From NCBI RefSeq assembly GCF_004193175.1, contig NZ_SAUH01000001.1, forward strand, positions 5,179,501 to 5,243,500: 64,000 bases of DNA. Direction: 5' to 3'. A program made the position numbers and the translations under genes. The stretch's first letter is position 1. Every line of letters starts with the position of its first letter. Under the pieces are notes generated by a model that was not told the DNA's origin, searched no databases, and saw nothing but the letters and a program-made list of their open reading frames with translations. Positions 1-7,049 of the stretch are shown in pieces. The stretch comes from Streptomyces sp. RFCAC02. GTDB lineage: Bacteria > Actinomycetota > Actinomycetes > Streptomycetales > Streptomycetaceae.

Positions 1-753
1 GCCGTTGCTGTCCACCACCGGATCGGGCGGCACGACGGCCGGGACGCTCCGCACCGCGCCGTCCCGGCCGAGGACGTGGCAGCCGTGCGCCCCGTCCATC
101 GCCACCACCTGCCGTGCCCTGCCGCGCCGCAGGACGGCGCGCATCACGTCCCCGGTGCGGCCGCCGAGGGCCGCGGTGCTGAGGAACACCAGGTCGGGGT
201 GGAACGCCCACGGGTGCGCCCGCTCGTCGTCGCCGTCCCAGTCGTGGAGGTCCGTGGACAGGGGCACGCCGCGTCCGGCGAGCGCGGGCAGCAGGTCGCG
301 GTTCATGGGGCTGCGGGTCAGGTGCACGTGACGCGCCCGCGCGGCGTGGGGCAGGACGGCGCCGGGCGGCATCAGCAGGTCCGGCGGGTGGCGGCCGTCG
401 AAGAACGAGAAGCGGCGGCCCGCCGCGTCCACGAGGTTCACGCCGCGCGGGGTCCCGGCGGGGGCCGGGAGCGCGTCCACGGTGACGCCGGCCGCCGCGA
501 ACCGGTCGCGCAGCAGCGCGCCCTGCGGGTCGTCGCCGATGAAGTCCACGAGCCGGACGCGCCGGTGCAGGGCGCGCAGCGCGAGCGCGACGGCCGTACC
601 GGTGTGGCCGGCGACGTCCCGCACCGGCGGCACGAAGAGCGAGTCCCCCTCGGGGACGGCCAGGCCGGGGACCCGGACGATCGTGTCCACGCCGGTGCCG
701 CCCACCACCAGCACGTCGTCCCCGCCGGGCCGCTCCCGCTCCGTGTCCGTCAC
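1..753 (-). CDS. PfkB-family carbohydrate/nucleoside kinase, C-terminus cut by window edge
   Basis: Ribokinase/PfkB-type small-molecule kinase, truncated by the left window edge. Translation from GTG 753 stays open for 251 codons. The first strand with a Gly-rich turn (VLVVGGTGVDTIVR, about residues 14-27) and the Gly-containing lid segment (DVAGHTGTAVALAL, about 46-59) fit the family N-terminus. It is followed by VDFIGDDPQGALLRDRF, as in ribokinases. The C-terminal signature carrying the catalytic Asp lies outside the window, so the substrate cannot be judged. The downstream minus-strand neighbour ends at 800 and is probably a separate unit. The GTG start has no strong Shine-Dalgarno sequence. 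Confidence 0.8.
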   Translation of the reverse strand, partial: MTDTERERPGGDDVLVVGGTGVDTIVRVPGLAVPEGDSLFVPPVRDVAGHTGTAVALALRALHRRVRLVDFIGDDPQGALLRDRFAAAGVTVDALPAPAGTPRGVNLVDAAGRRFSFFDGRHPPDLLMPPGAVLPHAARARHVHLTRSPMNRDLLPALAGRGVPLSTDLHDWDGDDERAHPWAFHPDLVFLSTAALGGRTGDVMRAVLRRGRARQVVAMDGAHGCHVLGRDGAVRSVPAVVPPDPVVDSNG

Positions 754-799
754 GCGACCGATCGTAACCGTCCCCTCGGACACCGGGACCCGGGACCGG

Positions 800-1342
800 T
801 CAGCCCGCCTTCGACCGGGTGGCGAGCATCTCCTGGTTCAGCCACCAGGTGCGGCCCCCGTCCGTGGACGCGTGGCCGGTCCAGCGGAAGGCGTCGGCGG
901 AGATGTCGGTGAAACGCCAGCGGTTGAGGGTGCCGTCGGTCTCGGGCTCGCTCTCCAGGAGGATGTCCCGGCCGTCCCCGCCGCCGTGCAGCACGACGGT
1001 GACGCCGGTGACCGCGCCGAGCCAGTAGACGTGCCACGTGCCGGTGGCGGGGTCGGGGAAACGCAGGCTGGTCCCGATGCCCCGGACGCCCGGGGCGCCG
1101 GCTCCCGGGCCGTCGGTGCGCGGATAGGTGAGGACGTCCTGCACGGCGCGCCCGTCGAGGACCCAGCCGAAGGACCAGGTGCCGGGCCGCCGGGAGAGCA
1201 GCGTGCCGTCCTCGTCGTGGAAACGCACGTCCATGTCCCAGGTACCGACGAACTGGCCGAACAGGGAGAGGAGGCCGGTGTGGTCCGGGTGGGGGGCGTC
1301 GGCGGGCAGGTCGGCGAGGGCGTGGCCGGGTGCGGTGTTCAT
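800..1342 (-). CDS. DUF1579/calycin-like hypothetical protein
   Basis: A 180-residue protein without signal peptide or membrane segment. It begins with a GTW motif (FGQFVGTWDMDVRF, about residues 28-41), followed by alternating beta strands ending in TWWLNQEMLATRSKAG. That pattern resembles single-domain calycin/DUF1579-like beta-barrels, but I do not firmly recognise the family and no catalytic site is visible. Its ATG overlaps the stop of the upstream glycolipid-binding-domain gene by four bases (ATGA, 1339-1342), so the two are very likely co-translated and functionally linked. The start was chosen from this overlap; a much longer in-frame extension upstream is antisense noise. Confidence 0.6.
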   Translation of the reverse strand: MNTAPGHALADLPADAPHPDHTGLLSLFGQFVGTWDMDVRFHDEDGTLLSRRPGTWSFGWVLDGRAVQDVLTYPRTDGPGAGAPGVRGIGTSLRFPDPATGTWHVYWLGAVTGVTVVLHGGGDGRDILLESEPETDGTLNRWRFTDISADAFRWTGHASTDGGRTWWLNQEMLATRSKAG

Positions 1343-1932
1343 GGGGCGCTCCGGGGCGGGTCGGGCGGGCCGCCGGCGCGTCGCCAGCCGCCGGGGTAGT
1401 CGATGACCAGTCCGTGGCCGTCCACGGTGAGGTCGGCCGTGAACGAGGCCGACCGGTAGCGGTACGCCGCCTGGGTTCCGCCGGTGGTGAGCCGCGTGTA
1501 CCGCTGGCCGACGGGGCGGACCTCCAGCGTGGGGACGGTCACGTAGGCCACGCGCAGGTCGGCCGTCGGCAGGGTGGCGGCGGCCAGCCGGTTGATGGGC
1601 AGCGTGTTGGTCAGCGGAGTGCAGGAGATGTCGACGTCCGTGCAGCCGGCCAGCTCCGGGAGCGGGCGGCCGTCTGCCCCGGTCCACGTGCCCCGGCCGT
1701 CGTGGGTGAGCGAGAGGTGGCGGTCGCCGCTCGGGCCGCTCACTCCCACGGACACGTGTCGCGGGTGCCCAGCCTCGTCCGTGGCCAGGTCGTAGCGCAC
1801 GTGCGCGGTGCCTTCGGGGAGGGCGTGCACCGCCACGCTGGCGGCGTGGGCCGTGCCGTCGCGGTCCCGGGTCCAGACGATGTGCTCGATCCCCGCCCAG
1901 CGCAGCGAGGTCCAGACGACTTCCGTGCGCAT
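1339..1932 (-). CDS. putative glycolipid-binding domain protein
   Basis: A 197-residue protein resembling the putative glycolipid-binding family (PF06475): about 190 residues, a beta-rich fold, and a conserved course from the N-terminal W..L.W.G.EH (residues 7-17) through LTHDGRGTWTGADGRPLPEL and CTDVDISCTPLTNTLPI to the YRY..ASFTADLTVDG segment. No signal peptide is present, so it should be cytosolic. It is the first gene of a two-gene operon with the protein ending at 800. It is divergent from a CGNR zinc-finger gene across an 86-bp spacer that carries three GTTAAC sites. The biochemical role of this family is not established. Confidence 0.7.
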   Translation of the reverse strand: MRTEVVWTSLRWAGIEHIVWTRDRDGTAHAASVAVHALPEGTAHVRYDLATDEAGHPRHVSVGVSGPSGDRHLSLTHDGRGTWTGADGRPLPELAGCTDVDISCTPLTNTLPINRLAAATLPTADLRVAYVTVPTLEVRPVGQRYTRLTTGGTQAAYRYRSASFTADLTVDGHGLVIDYPGGWRRAGGPPDPPRSAP

Positions 1933-1949
1933 GCCGTCCTTCCGTGGTC

Positions 1950-2027
1950 GTTAACCGGTGAATACTGTGGATAGTTAACAACGGGGTCGCACGGTCGCGC
2001 AACCGGTAACCTGGTTGGGTGGTTAAC
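1950..2027. promoter_or_regulatory. three GTTAAC palindromes in a divergent promoter
   Basis: GTTAAC occurs at 1950-1955, 1974-1979 and 2022-2027, spaced 24 and 48 bases apart. The second and third copies share the longer form GTTAACAACGG. A related GGTAACC lies at 2005-2011. An AT-rich hexamer repeated on a regular pitch inside very GC-rich DNA suggests operators for a regulator of the divergent pair, with the CGNR protein an obvious candidate. The third copy overlaps its start codon region. Confidence 0.45.
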
Positions 2028-2549
2028 AACGGTGAGGGGCCTTCGCAGGACGCGCCCGGGGATCTCGAACGGGTCAGGGAACTGCTCAACACCTGGCTCG
2101 TCCCCAACGACACCCGGCGCCCGACCGACCTCTTCGACGCCTACGCCGACCGCCACGGCATCCCGCCGGACGAGCGCGCGGCGCTGCGCGCGCTCCGGGA
2201 CGACCTGCGCGCCGCCGTGGAGCGCGAACCGGGGGCCGAGGAGCGCGTCACGGAGTGGATCGGACGGCTCGGCGTCGGCGTCGCCGTCACCGGCGGCGCC
2301 CTCGCCTTCCGGCACCCGGGCGGCCCGGCGGCGGGGACGCTCGGCACCGTCCTCGAAGCGGTCGCGCTGGGCCGGTGGCCGCGGATGAAGGCGTGCCCCG
2401 ACTGCCGCTGGGTGTTCTACGACTCGACCAGGAACGCCGGCAAACGCTGGTGCCTGATGACCGCGGGCGGCCCGGACGGGCGGTCCTGCGGAAGCATCGC
2501 GAAGGTACGGCGGCACCGCAGGAAGCACGCCACCGGGACCGCTCCGTAG
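2019..2549 (+). CDS. CGNR zinc-finger / ABATE domain protein
   Basis: A 176-residue protein of the CGNR zinc-finger family (ABATE domain plus PF11706). The N-terminal helical region (residues 15-110) is followed by the finger: CPDCRWVFYDSTRNAGKRWC (about 128-147), then a further Cys before GSIAKVRRHRRK. The usual CGNR box is degenerate here (SCGSIAK instead of CGNRAK). Members are presumed DNA-binding regulators. The GTG at 2019 is the only plausible start. The gene is divergent from the glycolipid-binding operon and shares the GTTAAC-bearing spacer with it, so autoregulation or control of that operon is a reasonable inference. Confidence 0.75.
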   Translation: MVNNGEGPSQDAPGDLERVRELLNTWLVPNDTRRPTDLFDAYADRHGIPPDERAALRALRDDLRAAVEREPGAEERVTEWIGRLGVGVAVTGGALAFRHPGGPAAGTLGTVLEAVALGRWPRMKACPDCRWVFYDSTRNAGKRWCLMTAGGPDGRSCGSIAKVRRHRRKHATGTAP

Positions 2550-2636
2550 ACCAGGGCGGCCGGAGCGGCCGAGCGCGTGCCGCTGTGCCGGAAAACAGAT
2601 GGTGCGGCCGGGGGACGCACGGCCAGGATGACGCCC

Positions 2637-3272
2637 ATGTGGAGCCACCTCCCCGCCTTCCTCGGGGCCTGCCTGCTCGTCGCCGCGTCACCGGGACCCA
2701 GCACCGTCCTGATCATCAGGCAGTCCCTGCACAGCCGCCGCGCCGGGATGTGGACGGTCCTCGGCAACGAGAGCGGCGTCTTCCTGTGGGGCGTCCTCGC
2801 CGCGCTCGGGCTGACCGCCGTCCTCGACGCGTCCGAGGTCGCCTACGACATCGTCCGGATCGCCGGCGGCGCCGTCCTCGTCGGTTTCGGCGTCCAGACG
2901 CTCCGGGCCGCCCGCCGTACCGCCGGGGAGGGCTTCCCGGCAGGCGGCGCGCAGAGCGCGGGCGGCGCCCGTACATCCGCCTTCCGGGCCTACCGCGCCG
3001 GCCTCCTGCTGAACCTGGCCAACCCCAAGGCGGGCGTCTTCGCCATGGCGTTCCTGCCGCAGTTCGTCCCCGACGGCGCGCCGCACCTCACGACGATGCT
3101 GCTGCTCGCCGCCGTCTGGGCCGTCTTCGAGACCGGCTACTACGCCTGCTACGTGTGGGGCGTGAGCCGCCTCGCGTCCTTCCTCGCGCGCGGCGGCGTC
3201 CGGCGGCGTATCGAACAGGTCTCGGGCGGCGTCATGGTCGCCCTCGGCGTCCGGCTGGCCCTGGAGGCGTGA
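2637..3272 (+). CDS. LysE/RhtB family translocator
   Basis: A 211-residue inner-membrane exporter of the LysE/RhtB type, which moves amino acids or related metabolites out of the cell. It shows the family N-terminus (LPAFLGACLLVAASPGPSTV, about residues 4-23), whose PGP motif is the LysE hallmark, and a second conserved stretch NLANPKAGVFAMAFLPQF (about 124-141). About six hydrophobic segments can be counted. ATG 2637 is preferred over ATG 2628 because AGGA sits about 8 bases upstream of it. The gene converges on treZ with only four bases between the stop codons. The exported compound cannot be deduced. Confidence 0.85.
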   Translation: MWSHLPAFLGACLLVAASPGPSTVLIIRQSLHSRRAGMWTVLGNESGVFLWGVLAALGLTAVLDASEVAYDIVRIAGGAVLVGFGVQTLRAARRTAGEGFPAGGAQSAGGARTSAFRAYRAGLLLNLANPKAGVFAMAFLPQFVPDGAPHLTTMLLLAAVWAVFETGYYACYVWGVSRLASFLARGGVRRRIEQVSGGVMVALGVRLALEA

Positions 3273-3276
3273 CCCC

Positions 3277-5016
3277 TCAGCCCTCCCGCAGCAGGACGGC
3301 GGCGGACTCCGGCGGCAGGGCCAGCGCGCCGTCCGCGTCGTGCGTGATGCCCTCGGCCGACGCCGCCAGCGGCGTGAAGGTGCCGTCGCCGAGGGGGAGG
3401 CGGGCCGCCGCGTCGGGGGAGAGGTTCACCGCGACCGTCAGCGGCCCGTTGCGCAGGAGCAGCCACCCGGCGTCCTCGTCGTACGCGGCCGTCACGTCGG
3501 CCAGGGTCAGGCCGGCCGGCAGGTACCGGTGGCGCAGGGCGATGAGGCGGCGGTGCCAGTCCAGCAGCCACGGCGCGTCGTCCTCGTCCGGCCACACCAG
3601 GCAGGAACGGTCGCGCGTCGCCGGGTCCTGCGGGTCGGGGATGTCCCCCTCCGCCCACCCGTGCGCGCTGAACTCCCGCCGCCGCCCCGACCTGACCGCC
3701 TCCGCGAGGTCCGGGTCCTGGTGGTCCGTGAAGTACTGCCACGGCGTCGTCGCGCCCCACTCCTCGCCCATGAACAGCATCGGCGTGAACGGCCCGCACA
3801 GCACCAGCGCCGCCGCCACGGCCTGCCGGCGCGGGCCGATCAGCGCGGCCAGCCGGTCGCCGAGGGCGCGGTTGCCGATCTGGTCGTGCGTCTGGTCGTA
3901 GCCGACCAGCCGGTACGCGGGCGTCGCCGGGTCCAGCGGGCGGCCGTGCGACCTGCCGCGGAACGCCGACCACCCGCCGTCGTGGAGGAAACCGCGGGTC
4001 AGTGTCGCGGCGAGCGCGGCCAGCGGGGCGCGCGCGAAGTCGGCGTAGTAGCCCTGGGACTCGCCGGTGAGCGCGGCGTGCAGGGCGTGGTGGAAGTCGT
4101 CGTTCCACTGGCCGTGGAGCCCGAAGCCGTTGCGCTCGCGCGGCGCGGTCGTCCGCGGGTCGTTGCGGTCGGACTCGGCGATCAGGAACAGCGGCCGCCC
4201 CACCTCGGCCGCCAGCGCGTCCACGGCGGCCGACAGCTCCGCGAGCATCGGCTCGGCCCGGTCGTCGGCCAGCTCGTGCACCGCGTCGAGCCGCAGCCCG
4301 TCGAGCCGGAAGTCCCGCAGGAACGCGACGGCGCTGCCGATGAAGTACGCCCGCACGTCGTCCGACCCGGGGGCGTCCAGGTTCACCGCGGAACCCCACG
4401 GCGTGTGGTGCCGGTCGGTGAAGTACGGGCCGAAGTCGGGCAGCCGGTTGCCCGACGGACCGAGGTGGTTGTGCACCACGTCCAGCACGACACCGAGCCC
4501 GTGCCCGTGCGCCGCGTCCACGAACCGCTGCAGACCCTCCGGGCCGCCGTACGGCTCGTGCACGGCCCACGGCGCCACCCCGTCGTACCCCCAGCCGTGC
4601 CGCCCGGGGAACGGGCACACCGGCATCAGCTCCACATGGGTGACCCCGAGGCGCGCCAGCCGCGCGAGCCGCCCGGCCGCCGCGTCGAACGTCCCCTCCG
4701 GCGTGAACGTCCCGACGTGCGTCTCGTACAGCACCGCGCCCGGCAGGCCGCGCCCCGACCACGGGTGCCGCCACGGGAAGGCGGCGAGATCGACGACCGC
4801 GCCGGGCCGTTCCGGCCCCTCCGGCAGGTGGCGCGCCCGGGGATCGGGCAGGACGTCGCCCCCGTCGAGGGCGAAGCCGTACCGGTCCCCCGGGGCGGCG
4901 TCCGCCTCCGCCCGCCACCACCCCGCCCGGTCGGGGTCGGGGGAGAGGGGGACGGACCGTCCGGACAACTCCAGCGTGACGCTTTCCGCGTGCGGTGCCC
5001 ATACGTCGAACAGCAT
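3277..5016 (-). CDS. treZ: malto-oligosyltrehalose trehalohydrolase
   Basis: TreZ releases trehalose from maltooligosyltrehalose, the second step of the TreY/TreZ route from glycogen or maltodextrin. The 579 residues match the family. An N-terminal CBM48-like module (VWAPHAESVTLEL, about 4-16) precedes a GH13 barrel with conserved VVLDVVHNHLGPSGN, the nucleophile region DGLRLDAVHEL, the acid/base region LFLIAESDRND, and YDQTHDQIGNRALGDRL, which carries the third acidic residue. The start at 5016 was chosen because GGAG lies about 10 bases upstream; ATG 5025 has its ribosome site directly abutting. Its partner treY lies 23.5 kb away on the same strand, not next door. Confidence 0.93.
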   Translation of the reverse strand: MLFDVWAPHAESVTLELSGRSVPLSPDPDRAGWWRAEADAAPGDRYGFALDGGDVLPDPRARHLPEGPERPGAVVDLAAFPWRHPWSGRGLPGAVLYETHVGTFTPEGTFDAAAGRLARLARLGVTHVELMPVCPFPGRHGWGYDGVAPWAVHEPYGGPEGLQRFVDAAHGHGLGVVLDVVHNHLGPSGNRLPDFGPYFTDRHHTPWGSAVNLDAPGSDDVRAYFIGSAVAFLRDFRLDGLRLDAVHELADDRAEPMLAELSAAVDALAAEVGRPLFLIAESDRNDPRTTAPRERNGFGLHGQWNDDFHHALHAALTGESQGYYADFARAPLAALAATLTRGFLHDGGWSAFRGRSHGRPLDPATPAYRLVGYDQTHDQIGNRALGDRLAALIGPRRQAVAAALVLCGPFTPMLFMGEEWGATTPWQYFTDHQDPDLAEAVRSGRRREFSAHGWAEGDIPDPQDPATRDRSCLVWPDEDDAPWLLDWHRRLIALRHRYLPAGLTLADVTAAYDEDAGWLLLRNGPLTVAVNLSPDAAARLPLGDGTFTPLAASAEGITHDADGALALPPESAAVLLREG

Positions 5017-5284
5017 GGGCACCATGCTCCGGGTCCGGCGTCCCCGGGGCAATCACGCCACGGCGGCGCGCTCGCGGCGCGGAGGTGCCCCGGAGCCGGG
5101 CCGCCGCCCCGGGCGGGGGCTGGGGAATTCGGGGCGGCGGCCGGTTCCGGGGCGTTGCTGCACGGGGCGCTGCGTCAGCCGATCAGCTCCGGCAGCAGTC
5201 GGGGGCGGGCGGTGTCGCCCGCGGTGGGGATCCCGGTGCCGGCGCGCCCCCGGCACCGGGATCGGTCCGCTTTCCGGTCGGGCG

Positions 5285-6370
5285 TCAGCTCACGCCGCAG
5301 CTCAGGACCGTGTCGGCGGACGGCGGGGTGCCGTTCGACGTATAGCCGAACGTGGTGGAGGAACCGGCGTTGAGCTGTCCGTTCCACGCCGCGTTGCTCA
5401 CCGTGATGTGGTCACCGTGTGGTGTCAGCGATCCGTTCCAGACGCTCTGGATCGAGTTGCCCGTGGGCTGGGTCCAGGAGGCCGTCCAGTTGGAGATCGT
5501 GCCATCACTCGTGTTGGTGACCTTGATCTCGGCCTGGAAGCCGCCGTTCCAGCTGCTCACCGTGCCCAGGGTCGCCGTGCAGTCGCCCTCGACCGGGCCC
5601 GGGTCGGGGCCGGGGTCCGGGTTCTCGCCGCTGTCGTCGCCCGTGGGGACGGTGACCTCGCCGTTGCCGCCGTCGAAGACGACGTCGGAGCAGCTGTAGA
5701 AGGTCTCCTGGCTGTCGGAGCGCTCCCACACCGTGTAGATGATGTGGCGGCCCGTCTTGCCGGACGGGAGCTGCGCGTCCCAGTAGTACTCCGACTCCGC
5801 GTTGCCGACCGAGCCCCGGTAGGGCGGGTCCGTCTCGGAGTGGAACGGCACGTCCTCGATGTCGTCCCAGGTGAGCGGCTGGGTCGGGTCCCAGCCGTCG
5901 ACCGTCACGTACTGGTGGAACGTGCCGGGGTGGTGCGCCCACGGGTTGTAGGTGAACTCGTGCGTCGCGCCTGAGGTGAGGTGCGTGTACGGCCAGTCGG
6001 TGCGCGGGAGGTCGAAGCCGGAGAAGTCGTACACCACGGCGCCGCCGCTGCACAGCTCACCGTCGGGGACGAACCCCTCCGTCCGGCCCGCGCCGTCCGA
6101 GCGCAGCACGGCGAACCAGTTGTAGAAGCCGCTGGCGCCGCTCGTGTTGAGGGCGGCGCGGCAGGCGGGGTTCTGGGGGTCCATGGCGCCGGAGGCGTTG
6201 GCGCTGTACTTCCAGCACAGGTACGTACGGCTGCCGGGGTCCATGGGTGCGCCGTGCGCCGACGCGCTGCCGCCGGTGAACATCACCAGGCAGAGCGCGG
6301 GGAGCGCGGCGAGGAGCGTCAGAAGAGCCGATCTCTTCAGACGCGTGCGGGGGGTTGACCGGTCTCTCAT
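5285..6370 (-). CDS. secreted AA10 lytic polysaccharide monooxygenase with CBM2
   Basis: A copper-dependent AA10 LPMO (361 residues) that oxidatively cleaves crystalline polysaccharide outside the cell. A signal peptide (RSALLTLLAALPALCLVMF) ends at SASA, leaving His1 of HGAPMDPGSRTYLCW as the N-terminal histidine-brace residue. The second brace His is in NPWAHHPGTF. Cellulose-type features include DPQNPACRAAL, the SDSQETFYSCSDVVFDGG end of the domain, a Pro/Asp/Gly linker (PDPGPDPGP), and a C-terminal CBM2 with conserved Trp residues. It resembles S. coelicolor CelS2 rather than chitin-only enzymes. A perfect CebR box lies 51 bases upstream of the start, so cellobiose-type induction is expected. 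Confidence 0.92.
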   Translation of the reverse strand: MRDRSTPRTRLKRSALLTLLAALPALCLVMFTGGSASAHGAPMDPGSRTYLCWKYSANASGAMDPQNPACRAALNTSGASGFYNWFAVLRSDGAGRTEGFVPDGELCSGGAVVYDFSGFDLPRTDWPYTHLTSGATHEFTYNPWAHHPGTFHQYVTVDGWDPTQPLTWDDIEDVPFHSETDPPYRGSVGNAESEYYWDAQLPSGKTGRHIIYTVWERSDSQETFYSCSDVVFDGGNGEVTVPTGDDSGENPDPGPDPGPVEGDCTATLGTVSSWNGGFQAEIKVTNTSDGTISNWTASWTQPTGNSIQSVWNGSLTPHGDHITVSNAAWNGQLNAGSSTTFGYTSNGTPPSADTVLSCGVS

Positions 6371-6420
6371 CGCGTTGCGTCCCTTTCGCCGTGATGAGCG
6401 AGTGGTGCGGGATGGTTACG

Positions 6421-6434
6421 TGGGAGCGCTCCCA
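6421..6434. promoter_or_regulatory. CebR box upstream of the LPMO
   Basis: TGGGAGCGCTCCCA is a perfect 14-bp palindrome identical to the operator of CebR, the cellobiose/cellotriose-responsive LacI-type repressor of Streptomyces. It lies about 51 bp upstream of the LPMO start codon, a position suited to repression. An identical copy stands before the GDSL-CBM2 gene at 51021. Confidence 0.85.
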
Positions 6435-6655
6435 ATTGGGGCGAACGTAACGCGGCGTCAGGAATGTGTAAAGAGGCACCGCGGGACTTTTTTGACATGT
6501 TCCGGCCGTGCGACGGGCGGCGTCCGGCAGGGCCGGTGCGGGGCGCCGCCATGTCGCCGCCCTCCTGATGCTCTGTGACGAGTGGCGTGATCGCTTGCGT
6601 GTGTTCTACGGTGGGACGGTTTGCGGCCATGGCATGACGCTCGGTGAGGGGGGAC

Positions 6656-7045
6656 GTGGGGGGTTTCGACGACGAGTGGGCTGAGCTGCGGAGTATCGGT
6701 GCTGCTCGTTCGGGGGATGGGGCCGGCGGGCTCGGCGTACGGACGCGGGATCAGACGGACGCCGCCTTGTACATCGAGGACGAGCTGTTGCCGGACACGG
6801 ACCGTGCGGGGACCGAGGTGGTCGATGCCGTGGCGGCTGCCGCTTCGCGCAGGACGGGATGGGCCGTGGCCCGTGGACTGGAACGGGCCGGGGAAGCCTG
6901 GGCGGGCAAGGTCGCCTCACTGACGGGGGAGCTGTCGGGCCAGGCCGGCATGCTGCGGGGCGTGGGCAACGGCTTCTCGGCGCTCGACGTGGAGACCGGG
7001 CTCCACTTGCGTTCCCTGAACACGGCCATAGCCGACGCGGAGTGA
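6656..7045 (+). CDS. small ESX/WXG-like helical protein
   Basis: About 129 residues, mainly alpha-helical, rich in Ala, Gly and Glu, without signal peptide or membrane span. The C-terminal half (GTEVVDAVAAAASRR to LNTAIADAE) reads as two amphipathic helices, and a Trp sits near the N-terminus (DDEWAEL). This suggests a WXG100-type partner or chaperone, but the canonical W-x-G hairpin is not evident, so the family is unassigned. GTG 6656 follows AGGGGGG closely; GTG 6644 is the alternative. The stop is 4 bases before the next gene, so the two are probably translated together and may form a secreted heterodimer. Confidence 0.5.
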   Translation: MGGFDDEWAELRSIGAARSGDGAGGLGVRTRDQTDAALYIEDELLPDTDRAGTEVVDAVAAAASRRTGWAVARGLERAGEAWAGKVASLTGELSGQAGMLRGVGNGFSALDVETGLHLRSLNTAIADAE

Positions 7046-7049
7046 CCCC

